A stretch of DNA of 64,000 nt from Caulobacter sp031457805. Lineage in GTDB: Bacteria; Pseudomonadota; Alphaproteobacteria; Caulobacterales; Caulobacteraceae. The DNA lies in assembly GCF_031457805.1 (NCBI RefSeq), contig NZ_JAVDXI010000001.1, positions 682,001-746,000 of the forward strand. Direction: 5' to 3'. This document shows, piece by piece, positions 27,938 to 36,172 of this stretch. The notes under the pieces are model-generated. The model ran no database searches, was not told the origin of the DNA, and saw only the letters and a program-made list of their open reading frames with translations. Each line of letters opens with the position of its first letter. Position 1 is the first letter of the stretch. Made by a program: the position numbers and the translations under genes.

Positions 27938-28679
27938 GATCCAGAACCTTCACGCCCGCGTCGAGGACAAGCCGATCCTGAAGGGCGTCACGCTGGACGT
28001 GCCGGCCGGCGAGGTCCACGCGATCATGGGGCCGAACGGCGCCGGCAAGTCGACCCTGTCCTACGTGCTGACCGGCCGCGACGGCTATGAGGTCACCGAG
28101 GGCTCGGCCAGCCTGAACGGCGAGGACCTGTTGGCCCTGGAACCCAACGAACGGGCGGCCAAGGGCCTGTTCCTGTCGTTTCAATATCCGCTTGAAATTC
28201 CGGGCGTTCCGGCCCTGACCTTCATCCGCACCGCCCTCAACGCCCAGCGCCGCGCGCGGGGCGAGGACGAGATCGCCGCGCCGGCTTTCCTGAAGCTGGC
28301 CAAGGAAAAGGCCGCGGCGCTGAAGATCGACTTCGAGATGCTCAAGCGCGGCCTCAACGTCGGCTTCTCGGGCGGCGAGAAGAAGCGGATGGAAATCCTT
28401 CAAATGGCGATGCTTTCGCCGAAATTCCTGATCCTCGACGAGACGGACAGCGGACTCGACATTGATGCCCTGAAGATCGTGTCGGAAGGCGTTAACGCCC
28501 TGCGCTCGCCCGAGCGCGGCATGCTGGTCATCACCCACTACCAGCGCCTGCTGGACCACATCAAACCCGACAAGGTCCACGTGCTGGCCGCCGGCCGCAT
28601 CGTCGCCTCGGGCGGTCCGGAACTGGCCCTGCAGCTGGAAGCCGAAGGCTATGACCGCATCGTGGGGGCGGCGGCTTGA
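27930..28679 (+). CDS. sufC: SufC ATPase of the Fe-S assembly complex
   Basis: SufC is the ABC-type ATPase driving SufBC2D conformational change in the cytoplasm. The 249-residue protein has Walker A GPNGAGKST near residue 35, a Q-loop in FLSFQYPLEIPG, the ABC signature FSGGEKKRMEI, Walker B FLILDETDSGLDIDAL, and a switch His in VITHYQRLL. The SufC-specific ETDSGLD and QYPLEIPGV segments separate it from ordinary transporter ATPases. The sufD start overlaps its stop. Confidence 0.98.
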   Translation: MLKIQNLHARVEDKPILKGVTLDVPAGEVHAIMGPNGAGKSTLSYVLTGRDGYEVTEGSASLNGEDLLALEPNERAAKGLFLSFQYPLEIPGVPALTFIRTALNAQRRARGEDEIAAPAFLKLAKEKAAALKIDFEMLKRGLNVGFSGGEKKRMEILQMAMLSPKFLILDETDSGLDIDALKIVSEGVNALRSPERGMLVITHYQRLLDHIKPDKVHVLAAGRIVASGGPELALQLEAEGYDRIVGAAA

Positions 28680-29704
28680 CCCTTTCGACCGCCCTCAAGA
28701 CCGGCGACCTCTCGGCGCTGCCGTCGCGGCGTGACGAGGACTGGCGCTGGACCGACCTGCGGGGCCTGCTGAAGACCCTGCCGCCGGCCGCGCCGGCGCA
28801 TGACGGCGAGGTTCCGGCCGGCCCGTTCGCAGGCTTGGCCGACGCCGAGACCGTGTTCGTCAACGGCCGCCGCACTGTCGCGTCGGACGTCGCCTCAGGC
28901 GTCGTCGCCCTGCGCTTCGTCGCGCTGGCCGACAAGACCGCGCAGGGCGCCAGCCACGCCTTGGTCGTCAAGCCAGGCGAAAGCTTGGTGCTGTTGGAAA
29001 GCCATGAAGGCCGCGCTGGGGCTTCTGTCTCCGACGTCGCGCTCGACATCGCCGTGGGCGAGGGCGCCTCGCTGGAGCGGATCGTGCTGGTCGATGACGA
29101 GGCCGAAGCGGTCAACGTCGTCACCGCCGAGGTCGCCCTGGCCCCCGGCGCCAAGTTCGCCCAGACCGTTCTGACCTCCGGCGCCCGTCGCCAGCGGATC
29201 GAGACCCGCGTCCGTCATCCCGGCGCCCATGCCGAGGTTCGCCTCGACGGCGCCTATCTTCTGGACGCCCAGCGGCACGCCGACCTGACCAGCGTCGTGA
29301 CCCACGGTGGCCTCGACGGCGTCACCAGCCAGCTGACCAAGGGCATGGTCACCGACCAGGCCCGCGGTGTCTTTCAAGGCCGGATCGTGGTCGAGAAGGG
29401 CGCCGACCAGACCGACGCCCGGATGGGCCACCACGCCCTGATCCTGTCGGACAAGGCCGAGATCGACGCCAAGCCGGAACTGCTGATCTTCGCGGACGAC
29501 GTCTCCTGCGCTCACGGCAACACGATCGGCGCGCTGGACGACGAGGTGCTGTTCTACGCCAAGCAGCGCGGTATCCCAGAAGCGGACGCCAAGGCCATGC
29601 TGACGCAAGCCTTCGTCGGTGAAGTGATCGAGCGTATCGTCCATGACGGCGCGCGCGAGCTCGCCGCCGCCTGGGTGGCCCGCAAGCTGGGGAGCGAGGC
29701 CTGA
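28676..29704 (+). CDS. sufD: Fe-S assembly protein SufD
   Basis: SufD pairs with SufB in SufBC2D and is implicated in iron acquisition. The 342-residue frame starts at TTG 28676, overlapping the sufC stop; no better start keeps the N-terminal RRDEDWRWTDLRGLL segment. The C-terminal half carries the beta-helix (FQGRIVVEKGADQTDARMGHHALILSDKAEIDAKPELLIFADDV) and the conserved CAHGNTIGALDDEVLFYAKQRGIPE with the functionally important His. Shorter than E. coli SufD, as usual in this group. Confidence 0.96.
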   Translation: MTLSTALKTGDLSALPSRRDEDWRWTDLRGLLKTLPPAAPAHDGEVPAGPFAGLADAETVFVNGRRTVASDVASGVVALRFVALADKTAQGASHALVVKPGESLVLLESHEGRAGASVSDVALDIAVGEGASLERIVLVDDEAEAVNVVTAEVALAPGAKFAQTVLTSGARRQRIETRVRHPGAHAEVRLDGAYLLDAQRHADLTSVVTHGGLDGVTSQLTKGMVTDQARGVFQGRIVVEKGADQTDARMGHHALILSDKAEIDAKPELLIFADDVSCAHGNTIGALDDEVLFYAKQRGIPEADAKAMLTQAFVGEVIERIVHDGARELAAAWVARKLGSEA

Positions 29705-30930
29705 TGGCTTTTGACGCGCCCTACGATGTCGCCGCGATCCGCGCACAGTTCCCCATCTTGGCGCGAGAAGTCCACGGCAAGCCGTTGATTTATCTCGACA
29801 GCGCCGCCAGCGCCCAGAAGCCCGACGCGGTGCTGGACGCCATGATGGGCCTGGCGCGGACCTCCTACGCCAATGTCCATCGCGGCCTGCACACGCTGGC
29901 CAACGAAACGACTGAAGCCTATGAAAAAGCGCGGGAAACCGTCGCGCGCTTCATCAACGCCGATCGCGACGAGGTCGTCTGGACCAAGAGCGCGACCGAG
30001 GCGGTGAACCTGGTCGCCAGCTCGTTTGGCCTGTCGCTGAACGCCGGCGACGAGATCGTGCTCTCCGAGATGGAGCACCATGCCAACATCGTCCCGTGGC
30101 ACTTCCTGCGCGAGCGCAAGGGCGTGGTGTTGAAGTTCATCCCGGTGCTGGATGACGGGCGCCTGGACATGCAGGCCTATAAGGGCCTGCTGTCCGAGAA
30201 GACCAGGATGGTCGCCGTCACCCACATGTCCAACGTGCTGGGCACGGTCAATGACGTGGCCGAGATCGTCCGCCTGGCCCATGCGGCCGGCGCGCCGGTG
30301 CTGCTGGACGGCTGCCAGGGCGTGGTTCACACTAGGGTCGATGTGAAGGCCCTGGACGTCGACTTCTACGTGTTCTCCGGCCACAAGCTGTACGGCCCGA
30401 CCGGCATCGGCGTGCTCTACGGCAAGGCCGAGCGCCTGGCGGCCTTGCCACCTTACCAGGGCGGTGGCGAGATGATCGCTTCGGTGGCGCTGGACAAGAT
30501 CACCTACGCCGACCCGCCGCATCGCTTCGAAGCCGGCACCCCAGCGATCCTGGAGGCCGTGGGCTTGGGCGCGGCGATCGAGTGGCTGAACGGCCTGGAT
30601 CGCGACGCCATCTTCGCTCACGAGCACGCCCTCTACGAGCGGGTCGCCGAGCGGCTGCGCGGCGTCAACGGCGTGCGGATCCTAGGCGAGGCGCCCGGCA
30701 AGGGCGCGGTTTTGTCCTTTACGGTCGAGGGCGCCCACGCCCACGACATCGCCCAGGTGCTGGACCGCTACGGCGTGGCCGTGCGCGCCGGGACCCACTG
30801 CGCCGAGCCCTTGATGCGCCGTTTCGGCGTCACGTCGAGCGCGCGCGCCTCCTTCGCCCTATATAACACCGAGGCCGAGGCCGACGCGTTCGTCGACGCG
30901 CTGGCCAAGGCCCGCAGTTTCTTCAGTTGA
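29704..30930 (+). CDS. sufS: Cysteine desulfurase SufS (class II)
   Basis: SufS supplies sulfur to the Suf complex. This 408-residue protein starts 1 base into the sufD stop (TGATG). Seen: FPILAREVHGKPLIYLDSAASAQKP, NVHRGLHTLANETTEAYEKAR, EHHANIVPWHFL, the PLP lysine in VFSGHKLYGPTGIGVLYGK, and the catalytic Cys in VRAGTHCAEPLMRRFGV. The RxGxHC motif is typical of class II, which normally needs a SufE or SufU sulfur acceptor; none is obvious in this window. Confidence 0.97.
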   Translation: MAFDAPYDVAAIRAQFPILAREVHGKPLIYLDSAASAQKPDAVLDAMMGLARTSYANVHRGLHTLANETTEAYEKARETVARFINADRDEVVWTKSATEAVNLVASSFGLSLNAGDEIVLSEMEHHANIVPWHFLRERKGVVLKFIPVLDDGRLDMQAYKGLLSEKTRMVAVTHMSNVLGTVNDVAEIVRLAHAAGAPVLLDGCQGVVHTRVDVKALDVDFYVFSGHKLYGPTGIGVLYGKAERLAALPPYQGGGEMIASVALDKITYADPPHRFEAGTPAILEAVGLGAAIEWLNGLDRDAIFAHEHALYERVAERLRGVNGVRILGEAPGKGAVLSFTVEGAHAHDIAQVLDRYGVAVRAGTHCAEPLMRRFGVTSSARASFALYNTEAEADAFVDALAKARSFFS

Positions 30931-30937
30931 GCTCCCG

Positions 30938-31294
30938 ATGACCGACGCCGCCTCCCAGGAAACCGTTACGGCTCTGACCCAGGACGAGCTGAATCGGCTG
31001 ACGGATCAGCTGATCGAAAAGCTGAAGACCGTCTATGACCCGGAAATCCCGGTCGACATCTATGAGCTGGGCCTGATCTACAAGGTCGATGTCAGCGACT
31101 CCAAGGACGTCGCCATCGACATGACCCTGACCGCGCCGGGCTGCCCGGTGGCCGGCGAGATGCCGGGCTGGGTCAAGGACGCGGTGATGGAGATCCCGGG
31201 CCTGAAGTCCTGCACGGTCGAGCTGACCTTCGACCCGCCGTGGGACGCCTCGCGCATGAGCGACGAGGCCAAGCTGCAACTGAACATGTTCTAG
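30938..31294 (+). CDS. sufT: SufT (DUF59/MIP18 family) Fe-S maturation protein
   Basis: The 118-residue DUF59 protein shows VYDPEIPVDIYELGLIYKVDV, DMTLTAPGCPVAGEMPGWVKDAV and VELTFDPPWDASRMSDEAKLQL. The family acts in Fe-S cluster maturation or transfer, and SufT is needed under high Fe-S demand in other bacteria. The CPVA Cys is the conserved one. It follows sufS by 7 bases. A repeat separates it from the sufA-like gene, so transcripts may be partly split there. Confidence 0.95.
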   Translation: MTDAASQETVTALTQDELNRLTDQLIEKLKTVYDPEIPVDIYELGLIYKVDVSDSKDVAIDMTLTAPGCPVAGEMPGWVKDAVMEIPGLKSCTVELTFDPPWDASRMSDEAKLQLNMF

Positions 31295-31311
31295 TGTCTT
31301 TCCTCCGATCT

Positions 31312-31386
31312 TCCCGGCGAATGCCGGGACCCAGGTGAAGCCCGGAGCCGTTCCGGATGGATCTGGACCCCGGCGTTCGCCGGGGA
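31312..31386. repeat. Large imperfect palindrome between sufT and sufA
   Basis: The left arm (31312-31334, containing TCCCGGCGAATGCCGGGA) and right arm (31363-31386, containing CCCCGGCGTTCGCCGGGG) are each hairpins and also pair with each other through CCCAG/CTGG. It resembles dispersed alphaproteobacterial CCGGCGTTCGCCGGG repeats rather than an operon-specific signal. Confidence 0.8.
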
Positions 31387-31413
31387 TGTCGGGTTAGGGA
31401 GTGTTTGAGCCTT

Positions 31414-31806
31414 ATGGAACCGACCATCACAACGCGTCCCCGCCGTCCGCGCCCCAAGGTCGTCACCCTTACTGACGCCGCGGCCGCGCGCGTGAAGGAG
31501 ATCATGGACAAGGCCGACCAGCCCTATGCGGGCTTGCGGGTCGGGGTGAAGAATGGCGGCTGCGCGGGCCAGGAGTACGTGTTCGAATACGCCAAGGAGA
31601 AAGGCCCGATCGACGAGGTCGTCGAGGACAAGGGCGTTACCATCCTGATCGAGCCCAAGGCCGTGCTGTTCCTGGTCGGGACCGAGATCGACTACGAGGT
31701 CACCAAGCTGTCCTCAAAGTTCGTGTTCCATAATCCCAACGAGACCGACGCCTGCGGCTGCGGCGAGAGCGTCACGATCCAGCCGGCGGCGGAGGTACAG
31801 GACTGA
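31414..31806 (+). CDS. sufA: A-type Fe-S carrier (SufA/IscA/HesB family)
   Basis: A-type carriers move nascent clusters to apo-proteins. The 130-residue protein has VTLTDAAAARVKEIMDKA, the first conserved Cys in VKNGGCAGQEYVFEYA, and the C-terminal pair in DACGCGESVTI. ATG 31414 is chosen; a frame start at 31357 lies inside the repeat. An N-terminal basic tail (TTRPRRPRPK) is longer than in E. coli SufA. The next small gene starts on its last base. Confidence 0.95.
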   Translation: MEPTITTRPRRPRPKVVTLTDAAAARVKEIMDKADQPYAGLRVGVKNGGCAGQEYVFEYAKEKGPIDEVVEDKGVTILIEPKAVLFLVGTEIDYEVTKLSSKFVFHNPNETDACGCGESVTIQPAAEVQD

Positions 31807-32006
31807 TGCTGGCCAAGACCCCATCCTGCGTGGAATGCGGCCTGGCTTGGGGGGCTCCGCGCTTCAAGCATGAGGACGACGCGCCGCTCTACTGGTCGGA
31901 CACGGGCTTGCTGTGCTCCTCGGCCTGCGCCCAGACCCATTTCGCCAAGCGGCGCGCCGAAGGGACCTTTGTGGCGATCCCGGCCGAGTGTCCGGTCGAG
32001 GTCTAG
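31806..32006 (+). CDS. Small Cys-rich hypothetical protein at the end of the suf operon
   Basis: The 66-residue product shares one base with the sufA stop (TGATG), so it is probably translationally coupled. It has two Cys pairs, CVEC near residue 8 and CSSAC near 37-41, plus a Cys near the C-terminus (AECPVEV). This suggests a four-Cys zinc ribbon or metal-binding knuckle. The spacing resembles small treble-clef-like proteins, but I do not recognise the family. Its last 4 bases overlap the end of convergent plsC. Confidence 0.75.
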   Translation: MLAKTPSCVECGLAWGAPRFKHEDDAPLYWSDTGLLCSSACAQTHFAKRRAEGTFVAIPAECPVEV

Positions 32007-32797
32007 GCCGACGCCTCCGCCGCTCGAGGCGTCGAGGGCACGTTCTTCTTGCCATCCCACTCGACCAGCACGGAGGGCCTCACCGGCTCGCCGCGCGCTT
32101 GCGCGATCAGCGTATTGGTACGCCCCTCGATCGTCGTCTGCATCAGCGCCATGAAGTCGTCCTTCTCCAGGCCCTGGGGCAGGGCGGGCAGGAACTCGAT
32201 CGTCGCGACGCCCGGCGTCTTCGCCTTCTCCTGCTGCTTCCAGAAGCAGCCGAGGTTTGTGGCGACAGGCACCACCGGCAGGCCGAAGTCCTTGCTCATG
32301 TAGTAGACGCCCGTGCGGTAGCGGAAATGCTCGCCCGGCGCGGCGAGGTGGCCTTCGGGATAGATCAGGATGCGCCGGCCTTCCGCCGCGATCTGGGCGG
32401 CGCTTTTGGACAGCGCCTCGCGCGCTTCGGGACCGCCGCAGCTGTCGACGACGATGGCGCCGAACTTTTTCAGGATCGCGCCGACCAGCGGGAACTTCTC
32501 CAGGTGATCGCCGGTGACGAAGCTGAGGTTGTCGACATGGGCGAACATTACAAAGCCATCGCCCCAGCTGTGGTGCTTGGCGGCGATGATGCAGGGACCC
32601 GAGGGCAGGTGCTCCTGGCCCTTCACCTGCACCTTGACGCCCGCCAGAGCGTCCAGCGCCCACAGCATACGACGGCTGTAGAGCCGCAGGGTGAAGGTGA
32701 CGGCCTCGCGGCCTGGCGCCAGGGCGGCGAAGGCCGCCGACAGGCCGTAGAAGATCGACAGAACCCAATAGTAGGCGTTGAACAAAACGCTGCGCAT
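32003..32797 (-). CDS. plsC: 1-acyl-sn-glycerol-3-phosphate acyltransferase (PlsC family)
   Basis: PlsC-type enzymes acylate lysophosphatidate at the inner membrane. The 264-residue protein has an N-terminal membrane segment (about 5-30) and the HX4D catalytic box in IAAKHHSWGDGFVMF. It also has VDSCGGPEAREAL, the ILIYPEGHLAAPGE substrate-binding motif (EGT-like PEGH) and LPVVPVATNLG. It follows the TetR gene by 13 bases on the same strand, so it is likely regulated with it. Specificity among lyso-lipids cannot be read from sequence. Confidence 0.92.
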   Translation of the reverse strand: MRSVLFNAYYWVLSIFYGLSAAFAALAPGREAVTFTLRLYSRRMLWALDALAGVKVQVKGQEHLPSGPCIIAAKHHSWGDGFVMFAHVDNLSFVTGDHLEKFPLVGAILKKFGAIVVDSCGGPEAREALSKSAAQIAAEGRRILIYPEGHLAAPGEHFRYRTGVYYMSKDFGLPVVPVATNLGCFWKQQEKAKTPGVATIEFLPALPQGLEKDDFMALMQTTIEGRTNTLIAQARGEPVRPSVLVEWDGKKNVPSTPRAAEASA

Positions 32798-32810
32798 TGA
32801 AGGGTGTCCT

Positions 32811-33371
32811 TTATCGCGCGAACAGCACGGCCTGGACGGCCGCGGTCATCAGGGGGGCGTGGGCGGAGAGGGCGTCGTCGCCCAGGCGGCCATAGGCCTT
32901 GTTCTGGGCGGTCTGGGTGATCACGCCGATGGCCATGGCGGCCAGCACGCGCGGGTCGCCCGGCGGCAGCTCGGCGTTGATCATCGCTCGCTTGATCAGG
33001 TCCTCGACCAGGGTGACCGGATCGCGGCCGTCTTCCTGATAGTAGGGCAGGAAGTGGTGTAACTGCAGCAGGTGGAACGAGAACAGCAGCCAGTCCTCGT
33101 CGGCGACCGCGCAATAGGCTTTCACCAGCGCCGCGGCCTTGGCCTTGATCCCGCTGGCGGCGGCGGCCTCCTCAGCGATCAGTGTCGAGAGCCGTCTGTG
33201 GCAACCCATGAAGAGGCCCAGCGCCAGGGCGTCCTTGCTCTTCCAGTGGCGATAGATCGCGCCTTCGGACACGCCGGCTCGGGCGGCGATGGTCTTGGTG
33301 GTCGTGGCGTCGACGCCTTCGGTGACGAAGGCCTCCAGCGCCCCGCGCTCGATGCGGGGTTTCGCGCTCAT
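32811..33371 (-). CDS. TetR family transcriptional regulator
   Basis: The 186-residue repressor-type protein has an N-terminal HTH: ALEAFVTEGVDATTTKTIAARAGVSEGAIYRHWKSKDALALGLF (residues about 10-55). The C-terminal ligand domain is unassigned (CAVADEDWLLFSFHLLQLHHFLPYYQ). It is first in an operon with plsC, and a perfect palindrome stands 33 bases upstream of its start, so it probably represses its own operon. A fatty-acyl or envelope-stress ligand is plausible given plsC, but is inference. Confidence 0.92.
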   Translation of the reverse strand: MSAKPRIERGALEAFVTEGVDATTTKTIAARAGVSEGAIYRHWKSKDALALGLFMGCHRRLSTLIAEEAAAASGIKAKAAALVKAYCAVADEDWLLFSFHLLQLHHFLPYYQEDGRDPVTLVEDLIKRAMINAELPPGDPRVLAAMAIGVITQTAQNKAYGRLGDDALSAHAPLMTAAVQAVLFAR

Positions 33372-33403
33372 GAAACGAGCATTGCAGGCGGGCGAGGAAT
33401 TGC

Positions 33404-33419
33404 AAGTGAGTGCTCACTT
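33404..33419. promoter_or_regulatory. Probable TetR operator
   Basis: AAGTGAG (33404-33410), TG, CTCACTT (33413-33419) is a 7-base perfect inverted repeat between the divergent tetR-plsC operon and the GT9 operon. Size and position fit a TetR-family site and could affect both directions. Confidence 0.7.
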
Positions 33420-33465
33420 ACATTTCCGTGATTGACCGTGATCGAGGAGGCGGCGACACACGGCC

Positions 33466-34437
33466 ATGGTCCAGACGGTTCTTGTGTATTCGATGGGCGA
33501 GGTGATCGGCGACGGCCTGATCAAGCTGCCCTTCATCGCCGGCCTACGCGCGGCGTTTCCCGACGCGCGGATCAGCTGGTGCGCCGCCAAGGGCGAGACC
33601 GTCTATACGGGGCCGCTGAAGGCCGTCGTGGCCGGCTATGTCGACGAGGTGATCCTGGAGGGGCGTAACGGCGCGGCCGCGCTGGACAGTCTGCCGTGGT
33701 CGAGGCCGTTTAGCGGCCGAAGGTTCGACCTCGTCATCGACACCCAGGAGAACCTCCGCCGCAGCGCCGTCGCCCGTCGCGCCGCCGCCGGCCGCTTCGT
33801 TTCGGCCGCGCATCAGGCGCGTAACCAGGACTGGCCGGTCGCGGTGACCGACCGTCTGGCGCGACTACTGGCCCTGGCGACGGACGGGCAGGGCGCGCCG
33901 AGGCCCCTGACCCTGGCCCATCCCGACGCGCTGAAAGCCGCAGAGCTTCTGTTACCGGCCGGCCCGACCTATGTCGGCCTGGCCCCCGGCGCTGGCGGAC
34001 AGGACAAGCGCTGGCCGCTCGAGAACTATCTCGAGCTGGCGCGGCGCGTGCAGACCAAGGGCTGGACGCCGGTCTTTCTGTTCGGTCCTGATGAAGCCGA
34101 CGATGCGGCGATCGCCGCGCGTGAGGTTCCGCAGGCGCTGCAGCCCGAGCGCAACCGCACAGACGGTCTGTCCGTGAAGGGGCCGCTGCTGGTCATCGCT
34201 CTGGCCGGTCGCATGGCCGCCGGGGTCGCCAATGATGCGGGGCCCGGCCACATGCTGGCCGCCGGTGGCGCGCCCTTGCTCTCGCTGCAGCAGGACCGTC
34301 GCAAGGCTGTGAAGTTCCGCCCCGCCGCCCAGCAGCTTGAGATGCTGGTCGCGGAGGACTACGGAAGCGGCATGGGCGCACTGCCGGTCGACGCGGCTTG
34401 GGAGGCGCTCGAGAAGCTGGTTTCCGGAGCGTCCTGA
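33466..34437 (+). CDS. Glycosyltransferase family 9 (heptosyltransferase-like)
   Basis: The 323-residue protein resembles ADP-heptose:LPS heptosyltransferases. The N-terminal Rossmann domain is YSMGEVIGDGLIKLPFIAGLRAAFPDARISW. The C-terminal donor-binding part has YVGLAPGAGGQDKRWPLENYLELARR, VFLFGPDEADD, and VANDAGPGHMLAAGGAPLLSL, where the GPGHM segment matches the family donor motif. It probably works on lipopolysaccharide or another surface glycan; acceptor unknown. It heads a three-gene run, directly abutting the DUF6165 gene. Confidence 0.9.
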   Translation: MVQTVLVYSMGEVIGDGLIKLPFIAGLRAAFPDARISWCAAKGETVYTGPLKAVVAGYVDEVILEGRNGAAALDSLPWSRPFSGRRFDLVIDTQENLRRSAVARRAAAGRFVSAAHQARNQDWPVAVTDRLARLLALATDGQGAPRPLTLAHPDALKAAELLLPAGPTYVGLAPGAGGQDKRWPLENYLELARRVQTKGWTPVFLFGPDEADDAAIAAREVPQALQPERNRTDGLSVKGPLLVIALAGRMAAGVANDAGPGHMLAAGGAPLLSLQQDRRKAVKFRPAAQQLEMLVAEDYGSGMGALPVDAAWEALEKLVSGAS

Positions 34438-34842
34438 ATGTCCATCCTCGCGCCGATCTCGGCGGGCGAACTGGTCGACAAGATCACCATCCTGCGCGTG
34501 AAGGCCCAGCGCATCGGCGATCCGGCCAAGGAGGCCAATGTCCGCAAGGAGCTCGCGCTGCTGGAGGCGACGGCCCGCGAGCACCTGCCGGAAAACGCTG
34601 AGATCGCCCAGCTGACCGAAGCGCTGACCGCCGTCAACGCAGCCCTCTGGGACATCGAGGACGGCAAGCGCGACTGCGAGCGCCGCCAGGACTTTGGTCC
34701 TGACTTCGTGGCCCTGGCGCGCCGAGTCTATATCGACAACGACCGGCGCGCCGCGATCAAGCGCGCCATCAACGAAGCGGCCGGGTCTGAGATCGTCGAG
34801 GAAAAGAGCTACAAGCCCTACCTCGACGCTTCGGATAAATGA
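34438..34842 (+). CDS. DUF6165 family protein
   Basis: This 134-residue cytoplasmic protein starts immediately after the GT9 stop. It is strongly helical and charged: ISAGELVDKITILRVKAQRIGDPAKEANVRKELALLE, LWDIEDGKRDCERRQDFGPDFVALARRVYIDNDRRAAIKRAINEA. The GELVDKITIL start and the IEDGKR and YIDNDRRA segments are the DUF6165 hallmarks as I remember them. The family often sits beside glycosyltransferases, suggesting a role in glycan assembly, but its activity is unknown. Confidence 0.85.
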   Translation: MSILAPISAGELVDKITILRVKAQRIGDPAKEANVRKELALLEATAREHLPENAEIAQLTEALTAVNAALWDIEDGKRDCERRQDFGPDFVALARRVYIDNDRRAAIKRAINEAAGSEIVEEKSYKPYLDASDK

Positions 34843-35246
34843 CGGAGGTCGTTCGCGAAACTCGCGAAATGATCGCCGGTATGACGCCGGAGTTGAAGCC
34901 GGGACACTATGTCTTCTGCGCCGCCGGCGATCAGGACTGGGCGTCTCTGCAGCCGCTGGCGATGTTTCGCGAGGTCGAAGGCGTCAGCGTGATCCTCGAG
35001 CGCCGCACTGCGGAGGCGGCGGGGTTTGCGACTGAAGCGCCCATGGCTCTGATCACGTTGAACGTCTATTCGGCGCTGGGCGGCGTGGGTCTCACCGCAG
35101 CCGTGTCCGGCGCACTCGCCGCTGCGGGGATCGCCTGCAACATGGTCGCGGCGCTGCGCCACGACCATGTTTTTGTCCCCGCGCAGCAGGCGGAAGGAGC
35201 GATGCGCATCCTTCTGGACCTGCAGGCGTCCGCTAGCGTCCCTTGA
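34839..35246 (+). CDS. ACT domain-containing protein
   Basis: The 135-residue protein has an N-terminal half MTEVVRETREMIAGMTPELKPGHYVFCAA and a C-terminal ACT-like fold, ALITLNVYSALGGVGLTAAVSGALAAAGIACNMVAALRHDHVFVP. The GVGLTAAVSGALA helix and the final DHVFVP strand match the small stand-alone family formerly DUF2241. ACT folds usually bind amino acids; the ligand here is unknown. ATGA overlaps the DUF6165 stop. Its last 14 bases overlap the convergent enoyl-CoA hydratase gene. Confidence 0.88.
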   Translation: MTEVVRETREMIAGMTPELKPGHYVFCAAGDQDWASLQPLAMFREVEGVSVILERRTAEAAGFATEAPMALITLNVYSALGGVGLTAAVSGALAAAGIACNMVAALRHDHVFVPAQQAEGAMRILLDLQASASVP

Positions 35247-36036
35247 ACGCCGCAGCGCGCTTCTGGAGGAAGGCGGTGACGCCCTCGATGAAGTCTTCGG
35301 TCTTGCCGGCGATCTTCTGGGCTTTGCGCTCTGCGTGCAGTTGTCCGATCCAGTCGCTGTCCAGGCTGTCCCAGACAAGCTTGCGAATGACGCCCAGGGC
35401 AGCCGGTCCCTTGGCGAGCTCCAGCGCCAGGGCGTGCGCCGTCGCCATCAACTCGGCGTCCGGGACGCAACGGTTCACCAGGCCCCACTGCAAAGCTGTG
35501 GCGGCGGGAACCTTGTCGCCCAGCAGCATCATTTCCATGGCTCGCGCCTTGCCGATCAGGCGCGGCAGCAAGTAGGTCGAACCGCCGTCGGGCACGAGAC
35601 CGATACGGCGGAACGCCTGCAGGAAGTAGGCGCTCTCGGCGGCGACGATCAGGTCGCCCATCAGCGCGATCGAGCAGCCGACCCCTGCGGCCGGGCCGTT
35701 GACCGCTGTGACGATCGGCAGCGGAAAGTCGCGCAGCAGCGTCATGAGCGGGTTGTAGACGGTTTCAAGCGCCGATCCGGCGTCGGGCTTGCCGTCGACG
35801 TCCGCCTCACGGCCAGCCGCGCCGCCGCCTGAGAGGTTGGCGCCCGAGCAGAAGCCACGACCTTCGCCGGTCAGGATCACCGCGCGAGCCTCGATCTTGC
35901 CGGCGGCGATCGAAGAGAAGGCGTGATGCAGTTCGCGCGCGACCTCGGGGCTGGCGGCGTTCAGCGTGGCCGGATCGGCGAGGGTGACAGTGGCGACGCC
36001 GTCCTGCGTCGAGACACGGATCTTCTGATAGTCCAC
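35233..36036 (-). CDS. Enoyl-CoA hydratase/isomerase family protein
   Basis: The 267-residue crotonase-fold enzyme has ARAVILTGEGRGFCSGANLSGGG (first oxyanion-hole strand), VTAVNGPAAGVGCSIALMGDLIVAAESAYFLQAF (second), and RRIGLVPDGGSTYLLPRLIGKARAMEMMLLG. The PaaG-type Asp lies in GLVPDGGST, as in 1,2-epoxyphenylacetyl-CoA isomerases and some 2-enoyl isomerases, rather than the two-Glu hydratase pattern. Substrate is therefore uncertain. A monocistronic gene; no ribosome binding site stands out (GGAGGCTCC is upstream). Confidence 0.92.
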   Translation of the reverse strand: MDYQKIRVSTQDGVATVTLADPATLNAASPEVARELHHAFSSIAAGKIEARAVILTGEGRGFCSGANLSGGGAAGREADVDGKPDAGSALETVYNPLMTLLRDFPLPIVTAVNGPAAGVGCSIALMGDLIVAAESAYFLQAFRRIGLVPDGGSTYLLPRLIGKARAMEMMLLGDKVPAATALQWGLVNRCVPDAELMATAHALALELAKGPAALGVIRKLVWDSLDSDWIGQLHAERKAQKIAGKTEDFIEGVTAFLQKRAAAFKGR

Positions 36037-36118
36037 GGCGGAGCCTCCCTTGTTCGTTGGGCCAGACTCTAGGCGCCTTTGCCCTTTGGGAAGGCTAGCG
36101 AAATCTTCGCAAACAGAA

Positions 36119-36145
36119 ACGCCGCCGATCAGGGACCGGCGGCGT
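36119..36145 (-). terminator. Terminator of dgcB
   Basis: ACGCCGCCG (36119-36127) and CGGCGGCGT (36137-36145) form a 9-base stem. On the minus strand it is followed by TTCTGTTTGCG. It lies 28 bases after the dgcB stop. Confidence 0.7.
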
Positions 36146-36172
36146 GAAGGTAGGTCTTCTGCTGAAAAAAGA

